From Streptomyces griseorubiginosus (GTDB lineage Bacteria > Actinomycetota > Actinomycetes > Streptomycetales > Streptomycetaceae): 64,000 nucleotides of DNA. The notes beneath the pieces are model-generated. The model saw only the letters and a list, made by a program, of their open reading frames with translations. It did not search any database and had not been told where the DNA came from. Numbering within the stretch: position 1 is the stretch's first letter; each line of letters opens with the position of its first letter. Shown piece by piece: positions 16,565 through 24,856 of the stretch. The stretch covers positions 700,012 through 764,011 of the forward strand of contig NZ_KQ948737.1 in assembly GCF_001514195.1 (NCBI RefSeq), given 5' to 3'. Made by a program: the position numbers and the translations under genes.

Positions 16565-17694
16565 TCCTTCGTTCGCACAGGCTGGGTCACGGTTTGGACT
16601 CCTCTGGCGACCGCGAGGCGGGCGGCGCCCACCACGGTGCCGAGATCGCCGACCTGGCTGCTGACCACCTCGGTGGGCCAGCTCAGCCGCTCCAGCTCGG
16701 CCCGGACACCGGGCAGGAGCTGCGGGAACGCCCCGGTGCTGCCGCCCAGGACGAGCAGCCCGGGGTCCAGTACGGCGGTCACCGCGGCGGCCAGCCGGCC
16801 CACGTCCACGGCGTGCCGGTCGACGATCGCACGGGCTGTGTCAACCCCCTCCCCGGCCAGCGCGAAGAGCTGTTCGGCGGTGCGCGGGCAGGTCCCGTCG
16901 GACTCCGGCCAGGCTTCCGCGGCGCGGCGCAGCAGGGAGTGGGCCCCGATGTACTCCTCCAGGGCCTCGTGGCGGGGCTCCAGGTCGTCGTCCCAGGGGT
17001 AGGGCAGCCGGGCGAGCTCACCGGCTGCCCCGTTGGCGCCGGCCAGCACCTGTCCCCCGACGACGATGCCGAGACCGATACCGACGCCGATCCGCAGATA
17101 GCCGAAGGTGTGCCGGCCGCGGGCCGCGCCCTCGTGCAGTTCGGCGAGGGCGGCGCAGTTGACGTTGTTCTCCAGGTGGACGGGGACTCCGGGCGGCAGC
17201 GCCACCGTCACCGCGTCGAAGACGGGACCGGCCTTGGCGGTGGCGGGGCGCAGCCGCTGCGGGGCGGTGACGTCACCGACGGCCACCACGATGGTGCGCA
17301 GCGGCGCGTCCGGGGGCAGCGCGGACAGCGCCTCCCGTACCACGTCGGCGGCGTCCTCCCGGGGCCCGGTGGCCTCGGCGAGCAGGGTGCCGTCCAGGGC
17401 GCAGCCACGGACCCGGGTGAGGGCGGGGCCGAGGTCGACGGCGAGCACGGCGCCCGCGGCCGGGCCGAGTCGGTAGACGGCGGCACTGCGGCCCGTGGCC
17501 CCGGACGAGGTGCCGGAGTGGGCGGCGAGGTGGACGCCCTCCAGTTCGGCCACGGCGGAGGAGACCGTCGGCTTGGACAGGCGCGCGAGACTCGCCAGCT
17601 GCGGCCGGGTCGCCGTGCCCGCCTGGGCCAGCACGGCGAATACGGCGTTCGCGCTCTCGGTCAGACGGGGGGCTCTTGCCACGTCGTGTTCCAC
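16561..17694 (-). CDS. ROK-family transcriptional regulator
   Basis: The 377-residue protein has an N-terminal winged helix-turn-helix (TRPQLASLARLSKPTVSSAV, about residues 28-47) and a sugar-kinase-like ROK domain with VLAVDLGPALTRV, VHLENNVNCAALAE and GIGLGIVVGGQVLAGANGAAGE. The zinc-binding CxCGxxGC motif of classic NagC-type members is not visible. It lies between the transporter operon and the divergent BadF kinase, so it very likely represses both in response to a sugar or sugar phosphate. A perfect palindrome in the divergent spacer is the best candidate binding site. Confidence 0.92.
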   Translation of the reverse strand: MEHDVARAPRLTESANAVFAVLAQAGTATRPQLASLARLSKPTVSSAVAELEGVHLAAHSGTSSGATGRSAAVYRLGPAAGAVLAVDLGPALTRVRGCALDGTLLAEATGPREDAADVVREALSALPPDAPLRTIVVAVGDVTAPQRLRPATAKAGPVFDAVTVALPPGVPVHLENNVNCAALAELHEGAARGRHTFGYLRIGVGIGLGIVVGGQVLAGANGAAGELARLPYPWDDDLEPRHEALEEYIGAHSLLRRAAEAWPESDGTCPRTAEQLFALAGEGVDTARAIVDRHAVDVGRLAAAVTAVLDPGLLVLGGSTGAFPQLLPGVRAELERLSWPTEVVSSQVGDLGTVVGAARLAVARGVQTVTQPVRTKD

Positions 17695-17820
17695 AGTTCC
17701 CCCAGGTCACAGGCCCTCTCCCGGCCCGAGCGGCTCGGCGGGAGGCGGCGATGGGTTGCTCGGGCGCCGCGCGTTCCCGGCCCGGGGAGGATGCCCGGGA
17801 AGCCGGGTGCGCAACGCCTA

Positions 17821-17860
17821 TTGACAGGCACTGTACTTCGTTAGTTAACTTCCTAACGAA
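17821..17860 (+). promoter_or_regulatory. Divergent-region promoter with perfect 8-bp inverted-repeat operator (ROK site)
   Basis: TTGACA (17821-17826) and TTAACT (17845-17850), 18 nt apart, form a near-consensus promoter reading toward the BadF kinase. Lying across the -10 is TTCGTTAG (17837-17844) paired with CTAACGAA (17853-17860), a perfect 8-bp inverted repeat with an 8-nt centre. The position predicts repression by steric block. The adjacent divergent ROK regulator is the likely ligand-responsive binder. Confidence 0.75.
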
Positions 17861-17990
17861 CGTCACGGTACTCGCCTGCCGTGGTCCGCCAGAAGCCCGT
17901 CCCGGGGCTTCCCGAGTTCATCAACTGCCTTGCCTCCAGGCACGGTTCGCCCACCGTCGCAGCACCCAGCGCACCGACGAAAGAGGATCC

Positions 17991-18890
17991 GTGCAGGACA
18001 CCGCACCCCTGGTGGTCGGCATCGACGTGGGCGGCACCAAGACCCAGCTGCGCGCGTACGCGGGCGACACCCTCGTGGCCGATCACATCCGTTCCAGCGG
18101 CGGCTGGCGGCCGCACGACCCCGTGGCCGCGGCCGGCTGGCTGGCCGCACTGGCCGCCGAGGCCCTGCCCGCGGGCGTTCGCCCGTCCGCGCTCGCCGTC
18201 GGCGGCCACGCCTGTGAGACCCCGCGCCAGTGCGCCCAGATCCGCACCGCTCTCCAGCTGCACTTCGACGCGCCCGCGCTGGTCGTGGGCGACGCCGAAC
18301 TGCTGGTCCCGGCCGCGGGAGTGGAGAAGGGCGTCGGCCTGGTCGCCGGCACCGGCTCGGTCGCCGTGGGCCGTTTCGCCGACGGCACCCCGGTGCAGGT
18401 CGGCGGCTGGGGTGCGCTCCTCGGCGACGAGGGCGGGGCTGCCGGTCTGGTCCGCGAGGCCGTCCGTGCCGTATGGGCGGCGCACGACCGCGGCGAGGAA
18501 CCCGACGCGCTGGCGCACGGTCTGCTCGCCGGGTTCGACGTCCCCGAGGTGCCCGCGCTCGGCGCCGCGCTGGAGCACGTCACCGCCGCCTCCGCCGAGT
18601 GGGGCCGGCACGCCCCGGCCGTCTTCGCCGCCGCCGAGGCCGGATCCCCGCTCGCCCGCACCGTGATCACGGAGGCGGGTCACGCCCTGGCGGCACTCGT
18701 CGCACGCCTCGCCGCGCGCGGGGTCGTGGTCGACGACGTCGTGGTCGCGGGCAGCACCGTCCTCGCCCAGCCCCCGCTGTACGACGCGTTCGTGTCGGCG
18801 CTCGCCGAGAGCGTGCCCACGGCCCGGCCGCGTCCGCTGCGGGCACCGCCGGTCGAGGGGGCCGTGGCGATGGCCCGTTCACTTGTGTGA
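17991..18890 (+). CDS. BadF/BadG/BcrA/BcrD-type ATPase, N-acetylglucosamine kinase-like
   Basis: The 299-residue protein has an actin-like ATPase fold: phosphate-1 loop GIDVGGTKTQ (about residues 10-19), phosphate-2 region LVAGTGSVAVGR and the following GGWGALLGDEGGA, which is characteristic of GlcNAc kinase-like members of the family. A late VVAGS segment is the adenosine loop. It probably phosphorylates a sugar or amino sugar released from the imported oligosaccharide. The GTG at 17991 follows AAGAGGA and lies downstream of a promoter and palindrome shared with the divergent ROK repressor, tying it to the transport operon. Confidence 0.88.
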   Translation: MQDTAPLVVGIDVGGTKTQLRAYAGDTLVADHIRSSGGWRPHDPVAAAGWLAALAAEALPAGVRPSALAVGGHACETPRQCAQIRTALQLHFDAPALVVGDAELLVPAAGVEKGVGLVAGTGSVAVGRFADGTPVQVGGWGALLGDEGGAAGLVREAVRAVWAAHDRGEEPDALAHGLLAGFDVPEVPALGAALEHVTAASAEWGRHAPAVFAAAEAGSPLARTVITEAGHALAALVARLAARGVVVDDVVVAGSTVLAQPPLYDAFVSALAESVPTARPRPLRAPPVEGAVAMARSLV

Positions 18891-19074
18891 CATGCCCTCG
18901 TCGCCGAGTCTCCTCCGCTCCGACATGACTCGCCCGTAGATCTTCGCTCGTACGACTCCGGAAAGCGCATTCGACGCTCAGTCCTCAGGCGCATCATGAG
19001 TCGCATCCGCACCACTGTCATGTGCACCACCGCCCCGGCCGTACGGCCGCAGAACTGAACAGAGAGGCACATCC

Positions 19075-21006
19075 ATGCCGTCATCCGCCGGGCAGGAGTC
19101 CCCCGTGCGCGCCACCGGACGCGCCGTGAACCGCAGGGGCTTCCTGAAGACCTCCCTGGGCGCCACCGCAGGTGTCGTGGCCGCGCCCACCCTGGTCAGC
19201 TGGCTGGCCGCCGCCGACGCGAAGGCTGCCGCCGCGCCCCTCGCGTTCGTCGACGACTACAAGACCAACCTCTCCGCGAACCGCACCCCCGAGACCAACG
19301 CGGTCGTGCGGGCCCTCGGCGGCTTCGCGCAGATATGGAAGACCGGCGACGCCTGGAACACCGGCACGCCGCTGCGGAACGACATCCTGCGCGCCAACGT
19401 GCGCTACAGCATCGACATCACGACCCGGCGCACCCCGGCCGAGGCGAAGACCGCGTTCCTCTACGACCGCATGCACCAGAGCTACTCCACGATCGACGGC
19501 CTCGGCCCGCTCGCCCCCCTCTACAAGGCCGGTGCCAAGGCGGTCACGTCGATCACCAGCGCACCCGACGGCACTCCCCCGACCACCATCGACGACACCC
19601 TGCCCGCCGACGCCCCGGCCGGCTCCGCGCTCGGCGCCGGCTCGCACGACTCGGACCTCGGCAAGGTGGCCACGCTGGTGGACACCGTGCGCGGCAACTG
19701 GGCGTCGGGCAACCCGTCCAAGTACGCCTACCTGTACCCGCGCCCGTGGCGCATGAACGAGGACAGCCAGGTCGTCGACACCGGCCGGAAGGACGCGCTC
19801 GGCTACCCGGTCTACGAGTCGAAGGTGGTCGTGGCCCCGCAGCTGCTGCGCCAGCGCAGCACCTCCCCGGCGGACGACGGCGGCTTCCCCAGCGGTCACA
19901 CCAACGCCTACCACCTGGCCTCGCTGGCCTACGCGTACGCCGTGCCCGAGCGCTTCCAGGAGCTGGTCACCCGCGCCATGGAGCTGAGCCACACCCGGAT
20001 CGTGGCGGGCATGCACTCCACGGTCGACGTCATGGGCGGCCGGATCATGGCCACCGCGCTGGCCGCCGCCACCCTGGCCGACCCGGCGAACGCGCAGCTC
20101 AAGGCGGACGCCCGGGCCCAGGCACTGGCCTACTTCACCCAGCGGACCGGCACCACGGCCGACACCCTGTTCGCCTACGCCCACTCGGACCCGGCCGACC
20201 CGTACGCCGACCGGGACGCCAACGAGCGTGCCGTGACGCCCCGGCTGACCTACGTGCTCAAGCGGGAGGGCCGCAGCAAGCCGTTCACCGTGCCCAAGGG
20301 CGCCGAGGTGCTCCTGGAGACCCGGCAGCCCTACCTGGACGCCGCCCAGCGCCGCGAGGTGCTGCGGACCACCGCGCTGCCCTCCGGGTACGTCCTGCTG
20401 GACGGCTGGGAGCAGTGGGGCCGGCTCAACCTGTTCGCCGCCGCGGACGGGTACGGCTCCTTCGACTCCGACGTCACCGTCACCCTCGACGCGGCCGCGG
20501 GCGGCTTCCACACGGCCGACAGCTGGCGCAACGACATCGACGGGTGCGGCGGACTGACCAAGAAGGGCAGCGGCACCCTCACCCTGACCGGCCACAACCG
20601 CTACACCGGCGGGACCGTGCTCCAGGAGGGCACCCTGGTGGCCGCCTCGGCCCACGCCCTCGGTCACGGCGACGTCCGGGTACGGGGCGGGAAGCTCACG
20701 CTCGCCGGCAGGTCGCTCCAGGTCCACGGCACCTACACCCAGGACTCCGCCGCGCTGGAGCTCACCCTGCGCTCCGGCCAGGAGCCGGTCCTGGAGGTGA
20801 CCCGGCGCGCGGTGCTCGGCAAGGGCAGCGTGCTGAGGCTGACGCTGGACGCGAAGAAGCCCCCGAAGGCCGGTCAGCGGGTACGGGTCCTCTCCGCGTC
20901 GGCGCTGCGCGGCCAGTTCGACCGCGTCGAGCTGAACTCCGGCACGCTCAGGGCCGTACCCGTCTACACGGCGGAAGGTCTGTCGGTACGACTCCTGAAG
21001 CGATGA
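19075..21006 (+). CDS. Tat-secreted PAP2-family acid phosphatase with autotransporter-type beta-strand repeat
   Basis: The 643-residue protein begins with a twin-arginine signal (NRRGFLKTS, about residues 19-27) and an Ala-rich cleavage region. Residues of the class A acid phosphatase / PAP2 active site are visible: YLYPRPWRMN, GGFPSGHTNA and SHTRIVAGMHSTVDV, giving the Arg, His and Asp/His set. A C-terminal extension carries GGLTKKGSGTLTLTG followed by NRYTGGTVLQEGTLV, the signature of the autotransporter-associated beta-strand repeat (PATR). It would remove phosphate from organic esters outside the cell. This repeat is known mainly from Gram-negative surface proteins, so its use as the tail of an actinobacterial phosphatase is unusual. 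Confidence 0.9.
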   Translation: MPSSAGQESPVRATGRAVNRRGFLKTSLGATAGVVAAPTLVSWLAAADAKAAAAPLAFVDDYKTNLSANRTPETNAVVRALGGFAQIWKTGDAWNTGTPLRNDILRANVRYSIDITTRRTPAEAKTAFLYDRMHQSYSTIDGLGPLAPLYKAGAKAVTSITSAPDGTPPTTIDDTLPADAPAGSALGAGSHDSDLGKVATLVDTVRGNWASGNPSKYAYLYPRPWRMNEDSQVVDTGRKDALGYPVYESKVVVAPQLLRQRSTSPADDGGFPSGHTNAYHLASLAYAYAVPERFQELVTRAMELSHTRIVAGMHSTVDVMGGRIMATALAAATLADPANAQLKADARAQALAYFTQRTGTTADTLFAYAHSDPADPYADRDANERAVTPRLTYVLKREGRSKPFTVPKGAEVLLETRQPYLDAAQRREVLRTTALPSGYVLLDGWEQWGRLNLFAAADGYGSFDSDVTVTLDAAAGGFHTADSWRNDIDGCGGLTKKGSGTLTLTGHNRYTGGTVLQEGTLVAASAHALGHGDVRVRGGKLTLAGRSLQVHGTYTQDSAALELTLRSGQEPVLEVTRRAVLGKGSVLRLTLDAKKPPKAGQRVRVLSASALRGQFDRVELNSGTLRAVPVYTAEGLSVRLLKR

Positions 21007-21099
21007 CGCCCGCGGGGCGGGAGCCGGTGCGAGAGTGGCCCTCATGAGGGCCCTCCGGATCGCTCCCGCCACCGCCCGCCCGGCGTCGCCGCGGGGCGG

Positions 21100-22779
21100 A
21101 TGATGACGAGCGAGCAACACGCGGTCCTGGACCCGGTCCGCGGGTCCGGGTCACGCGACGACGAGCAGCGGCGGCCGCGAGCCGCCCGGCGGTGGCTGGT
21201 GCCGCTCCTCGTCGTCGTGCTGCTGGCGCAGATGGCGGCCGTCATGGTCACGACCGCCGTCCAGCAGACCCCGACGATCGACGAACCCGTCTACGTGGCC
21301 ACGGCCGCCGAGTACCTGCACGGTCAGGGCATCCGCTACAACCCCGAGCACCCGCCGCTCGGCAAGCTCGTCATCGCCGCCGGGGTGGCGATCGCCGACC
21401 CGCACGTGGACACGGGCTTCCACGGCCCCCAGATCGACCTAGGCCCCCATCTGCTCTACGAGTCGGGCAACGATCCCTGGACCCTGATGTTCTGGGGCCG
21501 GCTCCCGGTGATCGTGCTGACCCTGCTGTTCGGTCTTGTGGTGTTCGCCTTCGCCCGCGAGCTCGCCGGACGGGCCGCGGGTCTCACGGCCCTGGCCCTG
21601 TACTCCTTCTCCCCCGACGTCGTCGCCCACGGTTCGCTGGCCACCCTCGACGTCCCGACGGCCGGTTTCCTGCTCACCTCGGTGTGGCTGCTGTGGCGGG
21701 CCCGTCTGCGGCCGCGGCGGTACGTGCCGCTCGCCGGTCTCGCGCTCGGGGCGGCGCTCGCCACCAAGATGAGCGCGCTGCCCGCGGTGCCGGTGTGCAT
21801 GGGCCTGGCCGCCCTGTCGGTGTGGCACGCGCAACCGGACACCGAGCGGCGCGGCAGGCTGCTCCGGGTCCTCGCGGGGGCGGCCGTCACGGCGGTGGCC
21901 GCGATCGCCGTCGTATGGGCGTCGTACCTGGTCGTCGACCCGCGGCTGCGCTGGCAGTCCCAGGACCCGGTGCCGGTGGTGCACGGGCTGCGGGGGACGC
22001 TGGCCCATCTGCTGCCGCTTCCCCGGGCGTACACGGACGGGATGCTCCTTCAGTTCCGGTTCGAGAACCACCCGTGGGAGGGCTTCCTGTTCGGGCGGGT
22101 GTACACCGGGCACCTCTGGTACTACCTGCCGGCCGCCCTGCTCGTGAAGACCCCGCTGGGTCTGCTCGCGCTGTGGGCCGCCGGTGCCGTGGTGCTGGTG
22201 ACGGTACGGCGGTTGCGGCCCGCGGCCCCGTATCTGCTGGTCCCCGCGGGGGTGTTGCTGGCCTCGGCGATGACGGGGGTGCGGGACTTCGGCACCCGGT
22301 ACACGCTCTTCCTGCCCATGTTCCTGACGGTGGCGGCCGGTTGTGTCCTCGCGGTGCGCCGGCGGTGGGCGACCGGAGCGACCGCGGCGCTGGTGCTGTT
22401 CGTGGCCGTCAGTTCGCTGCGGACGTTCCCCTACTATCTGCCGTACTCCAACGAGGCGTTCGGCGGACCGTCCGCCACGCATCTGCGGCTGCACGACTCC
22501 AACGTCGACTGGGGACAGGACCTCGGCCGGCTCGCCGACCGGCTGCGTGAGCGCTATCCGCACGAGCGGATCTGGCTCGTGTACAAGGGCAGCGGGGTGC
22601 CCTCCGCCTACGGCATCGAGGCGTCCGACCCGCGCGGGGTGCCGGTCGGACAGGTCCGCGGACTGCTCGTCGTCTCGGACTCCTCGGTTGCCAAGGCGAA
22701 GGGCCGGCTGGCCGAGTTGATCGACAGCAGCCGGCCCGTCGACGAGGTCGGCCACTCGATCACGATCTACCGCCGATGA
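21100..22779 (+). CDS. GT39-like membrane glycosyltransferase (GT-C)
   Basis: The 559-residue protein has a first membrane helix at about residues 30-50 followed by QQTPTIDEPVYVA, where the Asp-Glu pair is the metal/donor-binding motif of GT-C enzymes. The next loop holds YNPEHPPLGKL, typical of protein mannosyltransferase-like family 39 members. About ten membrane segments follow, then a soluble C-terminus with HDSNVDWGQDLGRL. It would use a polyprenyl-phosphate sugar on the outer face of the membrane. The acceptor is unknown. Two ATG codons (21100, 21103) are possible starts. Confidence 0.82.
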   Translation: MMTSEQHAVLDPVRGSGSRDDEQRRPRAARRWLVPLLVVVLLAQMAAVMVTTAVQQTPTIDEPVYVATAAEYLHGQGIRYNPEHPPLGKLVIAAGVAIADPHVDTGFHGPQIDLGPHLLYESGNDPWTLMFWGRLPVIVLTLLFGLVVFAFARELAGRAAGLTALALYSFSPDVVAHGSLATLDVPTAGFLLTSVWLLWRARLRPRRYVPLAGLALGAALATKMSALPAVPVCMGLAALSVWHAQPDTERRGRLLRVLAGAAVTAVAAIAVVWASYLVVDPRLRWQSQDPVPVVHGLRGTLAHLLPLPRAYTDGMLLQFRFENHPWEGFLFGRVYTGHLWYYLPAALLVKTPLGLLALWAAGAVVLVTVRRLRPAAPYLLVPAGVLLASAMTGVRDFGTRYTLFLPMFLTVAAGCVLAVRRRWATGATAALVLFVAVSSLRTFPYYLPYSNEAFGGPSATHLRLHDSNVDWGQDLGRLADRLRERYPHERIWLVYKGSGVPSAYGIEASDPRGVPVGQVRGLLVVSDSSVAKAKGRLAELIDSSRPVDEVGHSITIYRR

Positions 22780-22808
22780 TCACCCGGTCGGGTACGGGGC
22801 CTCGCCGC

Positions 22809-23210
22809 TCAGCGGGCCGCGAGCTGGAACCCCTCGGCACTCACGTGCGGCATCGCCCGGCTCACCACCCGGTAGCGGCCGTTGGGTACCTGGCCGGACC
22901 TGGTGATGTGCACGGTGAGCGGTCCCGCCCACTCGTAACCCTGGCGCTCGCCGTGCCGGGCGAGGCTGTCGGTGAGCTCCTGGCCCACGTCGCTGCCCCG
23001 GCGTTCGAGCTCGTCGTAGGCGAAGTCCGCGAGTTCGACGTCGTACGCGTTCGGGACCACCACCCGGCTCTCACTGCACACGACCACGTTGCTGTCGCAC
23101 TCGTTGCGCAACGCCTCGAGGAGTTCGACGGGCTCGCGGCCGACGATCCGCGACCACAGCGTCTCCCAGCCGTGCTCCATTGCCTGTTCCAGCGCGCTCA
23201 GCGCACCCAT
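22809..23210 (-). CDS. Stand-alone DUF3662 (FhaA N-terminal-like) protein
   Basis: The 133-residue product matches the N-terminal domain of FhaA-type proteins: it starts with MGALSALEQAMEHGWETLW, then has LLEALRNECDSN, VVPNAYDVELADFAYDEL and GPLTVHITRSGQVPNGRYRV. In FhaA this domain precedes a linker and a phosphothreonine-binding FHA domain and takes part in cell-wall and division signalling. Here the protein stops right after the DUF3662 domain and no FHA domain follows in any frame nearby. I chose the ATG at 23210 because AGGTGA lies 6 nt upstream; a GTG at 23216 is the alternative. Confidence 0.8.
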   Translation of the reverse strand: MGALSALEQAMEHGWETLWSRIVGREPVELLEALRNECDSNVVVCSESRVVVPNAYDVELADFAYDELERRGSDVGQELTDSLARHGERQGYEWAGPLTVHITRSGQVPNGRYRVVSRAMPHVSAEGFQLAAR

Positions 23211-23241
23211 TCCCACTCACCTGCCTGGTTCGCGTACGGCG

Positions 23242-23406
23242 TCATTCCTGGGCGAAGTCGTCGGGTTCCACCCGCGCTTCCTCGAACGCCTCGCGCAGGG
23301 TCCGTCCACTGCCGCCGGGGGCGGGCGGCTCGCCCTCCCGGTGCCGGGAGTTCAGGACTTCGTCGGTGGTGTCGGTCGTGCGCCGGTTGTCCTCGGGGAC
23401 CGTCAT
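23242..23406 (-). CDS. Small hypothetical protein, 54 residues
   Basis: A short charged protein starts at an ATG (23406) with CCAGGAG about 9 nt upstream and ends PDDFAQE. It contains no membrane segment and is rich in Glu, Arg and Thr, with one predicted helix (GRTLREAFEEARVE). It lies 31 bp before the DUF3662-like gene on the same strand and so may be co-transcribed with it. Codon third positions are GC-rich as in its neighbours. No function can be assigned. Confidence 0.55.
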   Translation of the reverse strand: MTVPEDNRRTTDTTDEVLNSRHREGEPPAPGGSGRTLREAFEEARVEPDDFAQE

Positions 23407-23587
23407 ACGGGGCCGCTCCTGGGTGTCGTCGAAAGGTGTGCTCGAAGTCCTTGCCCGGCAGCGGGTTCCCGATCGGCGGCGGCGTACCCGTCCCGATCGG
23501 CGCCGACCCGGCGCTGTCGCACCGACGCTGGTCACCGGGGCGTGTGAGCTATGTTGACTCCCCGTGGGAGACAAAGGAGGCGCCCCG

Positions 23588-24511
23588 GTGCCATCGCCGC
23601 AGCAGGCACGTGCACAGGCATCCGCGATCACCTCGGGCAAAAGCGCACCGGAAGCGGAGGCCGCCCCGGCCTCCCAGCTGCGGACGCTCTTCGACAGGCC
23701 CCGGCTCTCGCCCGGGCAGCGGCGCATCGCGCAGTACCTGATCGAGCACATCACCGAGGCGGCGTTCCTCTCCATCACCGACCTCGCGGAGCGGGTGGGG
23801 GTGAGCCAGCCCTCGGTGACCCGGTTCGCGGCCGCCGTGGGATTCAGCGGCTACCCCGCCCTGCGGGAGAAGCTCCAGGCCATCGCGCTCGGCACGCTCG
23901 CCGGCGGCCCGGTGGCGGACGAGGAGTCCCGCGGCAACGAACTCCAGGCCGCCGTCGACGCGGAGATCGAGAACCTGGAGAACCTGCGCCGCGACTTCGC
24001 CGACCCCGACCGGATGATCGACCTCGGCCGCAAGCTGTCCGAGTCGACCCCGCTGACCATCCTGGGCCTGCGCATCTCGGCCTCGCTGGCGGAGTACTTC
24101 GCGTACGCGGCCCGCCGTATCCATCCCGACGTACGGCTGGTCACCCGCGGTGGCAGCGTCGCCTACGACGCCCTCCTCCAGTCACGCGAGGCGGGCGGCA
24201 CCTGGGTGCTCGCGTTCTCGATGCCCCGGCACGCCCAGGAGACGCTGACCGCGCTGCGGGTCGCCCGCAGCGCCGGGCTGAAGGTCGCGCTCGTCACCGA
24301 CCTGGCGCTGGGGCACGTGGCCGACGAGGCGGACGTCCTGTTCACCACCGGCACCGGCTCCCGCCTGGTCTTCGACTCCTACGCGGCACCCGGCGTCATC
24401 GCCGCCGCGCTGCTCCAGGCCATGACCGACGCGGATCCGGAACGGACCCAGGCGCGGCTGGAGGAGTACGAGCAGATCTCCGACCAGCACCAGTTCTTCC
24501 TCAGGGACTGA
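23588..24511 (+). CDS. MurR/RpiR-family transcriptional regulator
   Basis: The 307-residue protein has an N-terminal RpiR-type helix-turn-helix (ITDLAERVGVSQPSVTRFAAAVGFSGYPALREKL, here about residues 65-98) and a C-terminal SIS domain (TPLTILGLRISASLAEYFA, then LAFSMPRHAQETL) that binds a sugar phosphate or related ligand. The GTG at 23588 is chosen because AAAGGAGG sits exactly 7 nt upstream; an upstream GTG at 23564 has no such site. Regulators of this family control amino-sugar, polyol or amino-acid use. No catabolic operon is adjacent. The AT-rich spacer downstream contains a TGAA-TTCA dyad that could be its target. Confidence 0.9.
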   Translation: MPSPQQARAQASAITSGKSAPEAEAAPASQLRTLFDRPRLSPGQRRIAQYLIEHITEAAFLSITDLAERVGVSQPSVTRFAAAVGFSGYPALREKLQAIALGTLAGGPVADEESRGNELQAAVDAEIENLENLRRDFADPDRMIDLGRKLSESTPLTILGLRISASLAEYFAYAARRIHPDVRLVTRGGSVAYDALLQSREAGGTWVLAFSMPRHAQETLTALRVARSAGLKVALVTDLALGHVADEADVLFTTGTGSRLVFDSYAAPGVIAAALLQAMTDADPERTQARLEEYEQISDQHQFFLRD

Positions 24512-24856
24512 GCTCCCCTCCCCGGTCATACCGCTTTACAACGGGACCTTTCGTAATAAATCAAGCATGAATGTTTTCATACTCCTTGCAAAGCGAACGG
24601 CATATATAAATACTGCTCACGGATCACCCCGGGACCGCTCCGGGGACTCGTCCGCACCCCTGTCCCCGTCCCACCCCCAACCGCCCGAAAGGGCTCCTTT
24701 CACGGACATCCCGAGCCGTCGTCACCTACCCGCGTCGGCGCCCGGGGTGTTCGGCTGGGCCCGCCTGCACGCGGGCCCGTGGCGGCCCCGGTCATCCCCT
24801 AGGCCGGGGCCGCCCAACCCGTCGGACCAGCCGCACGACGCCGCACACCGGAAGCG
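24512..24856. other. 345-bp spacer with an AT-rich island
   Basis: No convincing gene lies here. The stretch from about 24533 to 24622 is strikingly AT-rich for this chromosome (TTTCGTAATAAATC, GGCATATATAAATAC), while the rest has normal composition. Within the island ATGAATGTTTTCAT (24569-24582) is a dyad with TGAA and TTCA arms. The composition and dyad suggest a promoter/operator region, perhaps bound by nucleoid proteins or the adjacent MurR/RpiR regulator, reading toward the gene at 24857. A 97-codon open frame across it is unlikely to be real because it lacks a ribosome binding site. Confidence 0.6.

Noticed and set aside
19081..21120. Minus-strand open frame of 679 codons opposite the PAP2 gene
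   Set aside because: The plus strand has a Tat signal and complete PAP2 motifs, while the opposite frame has no recognisable domain.
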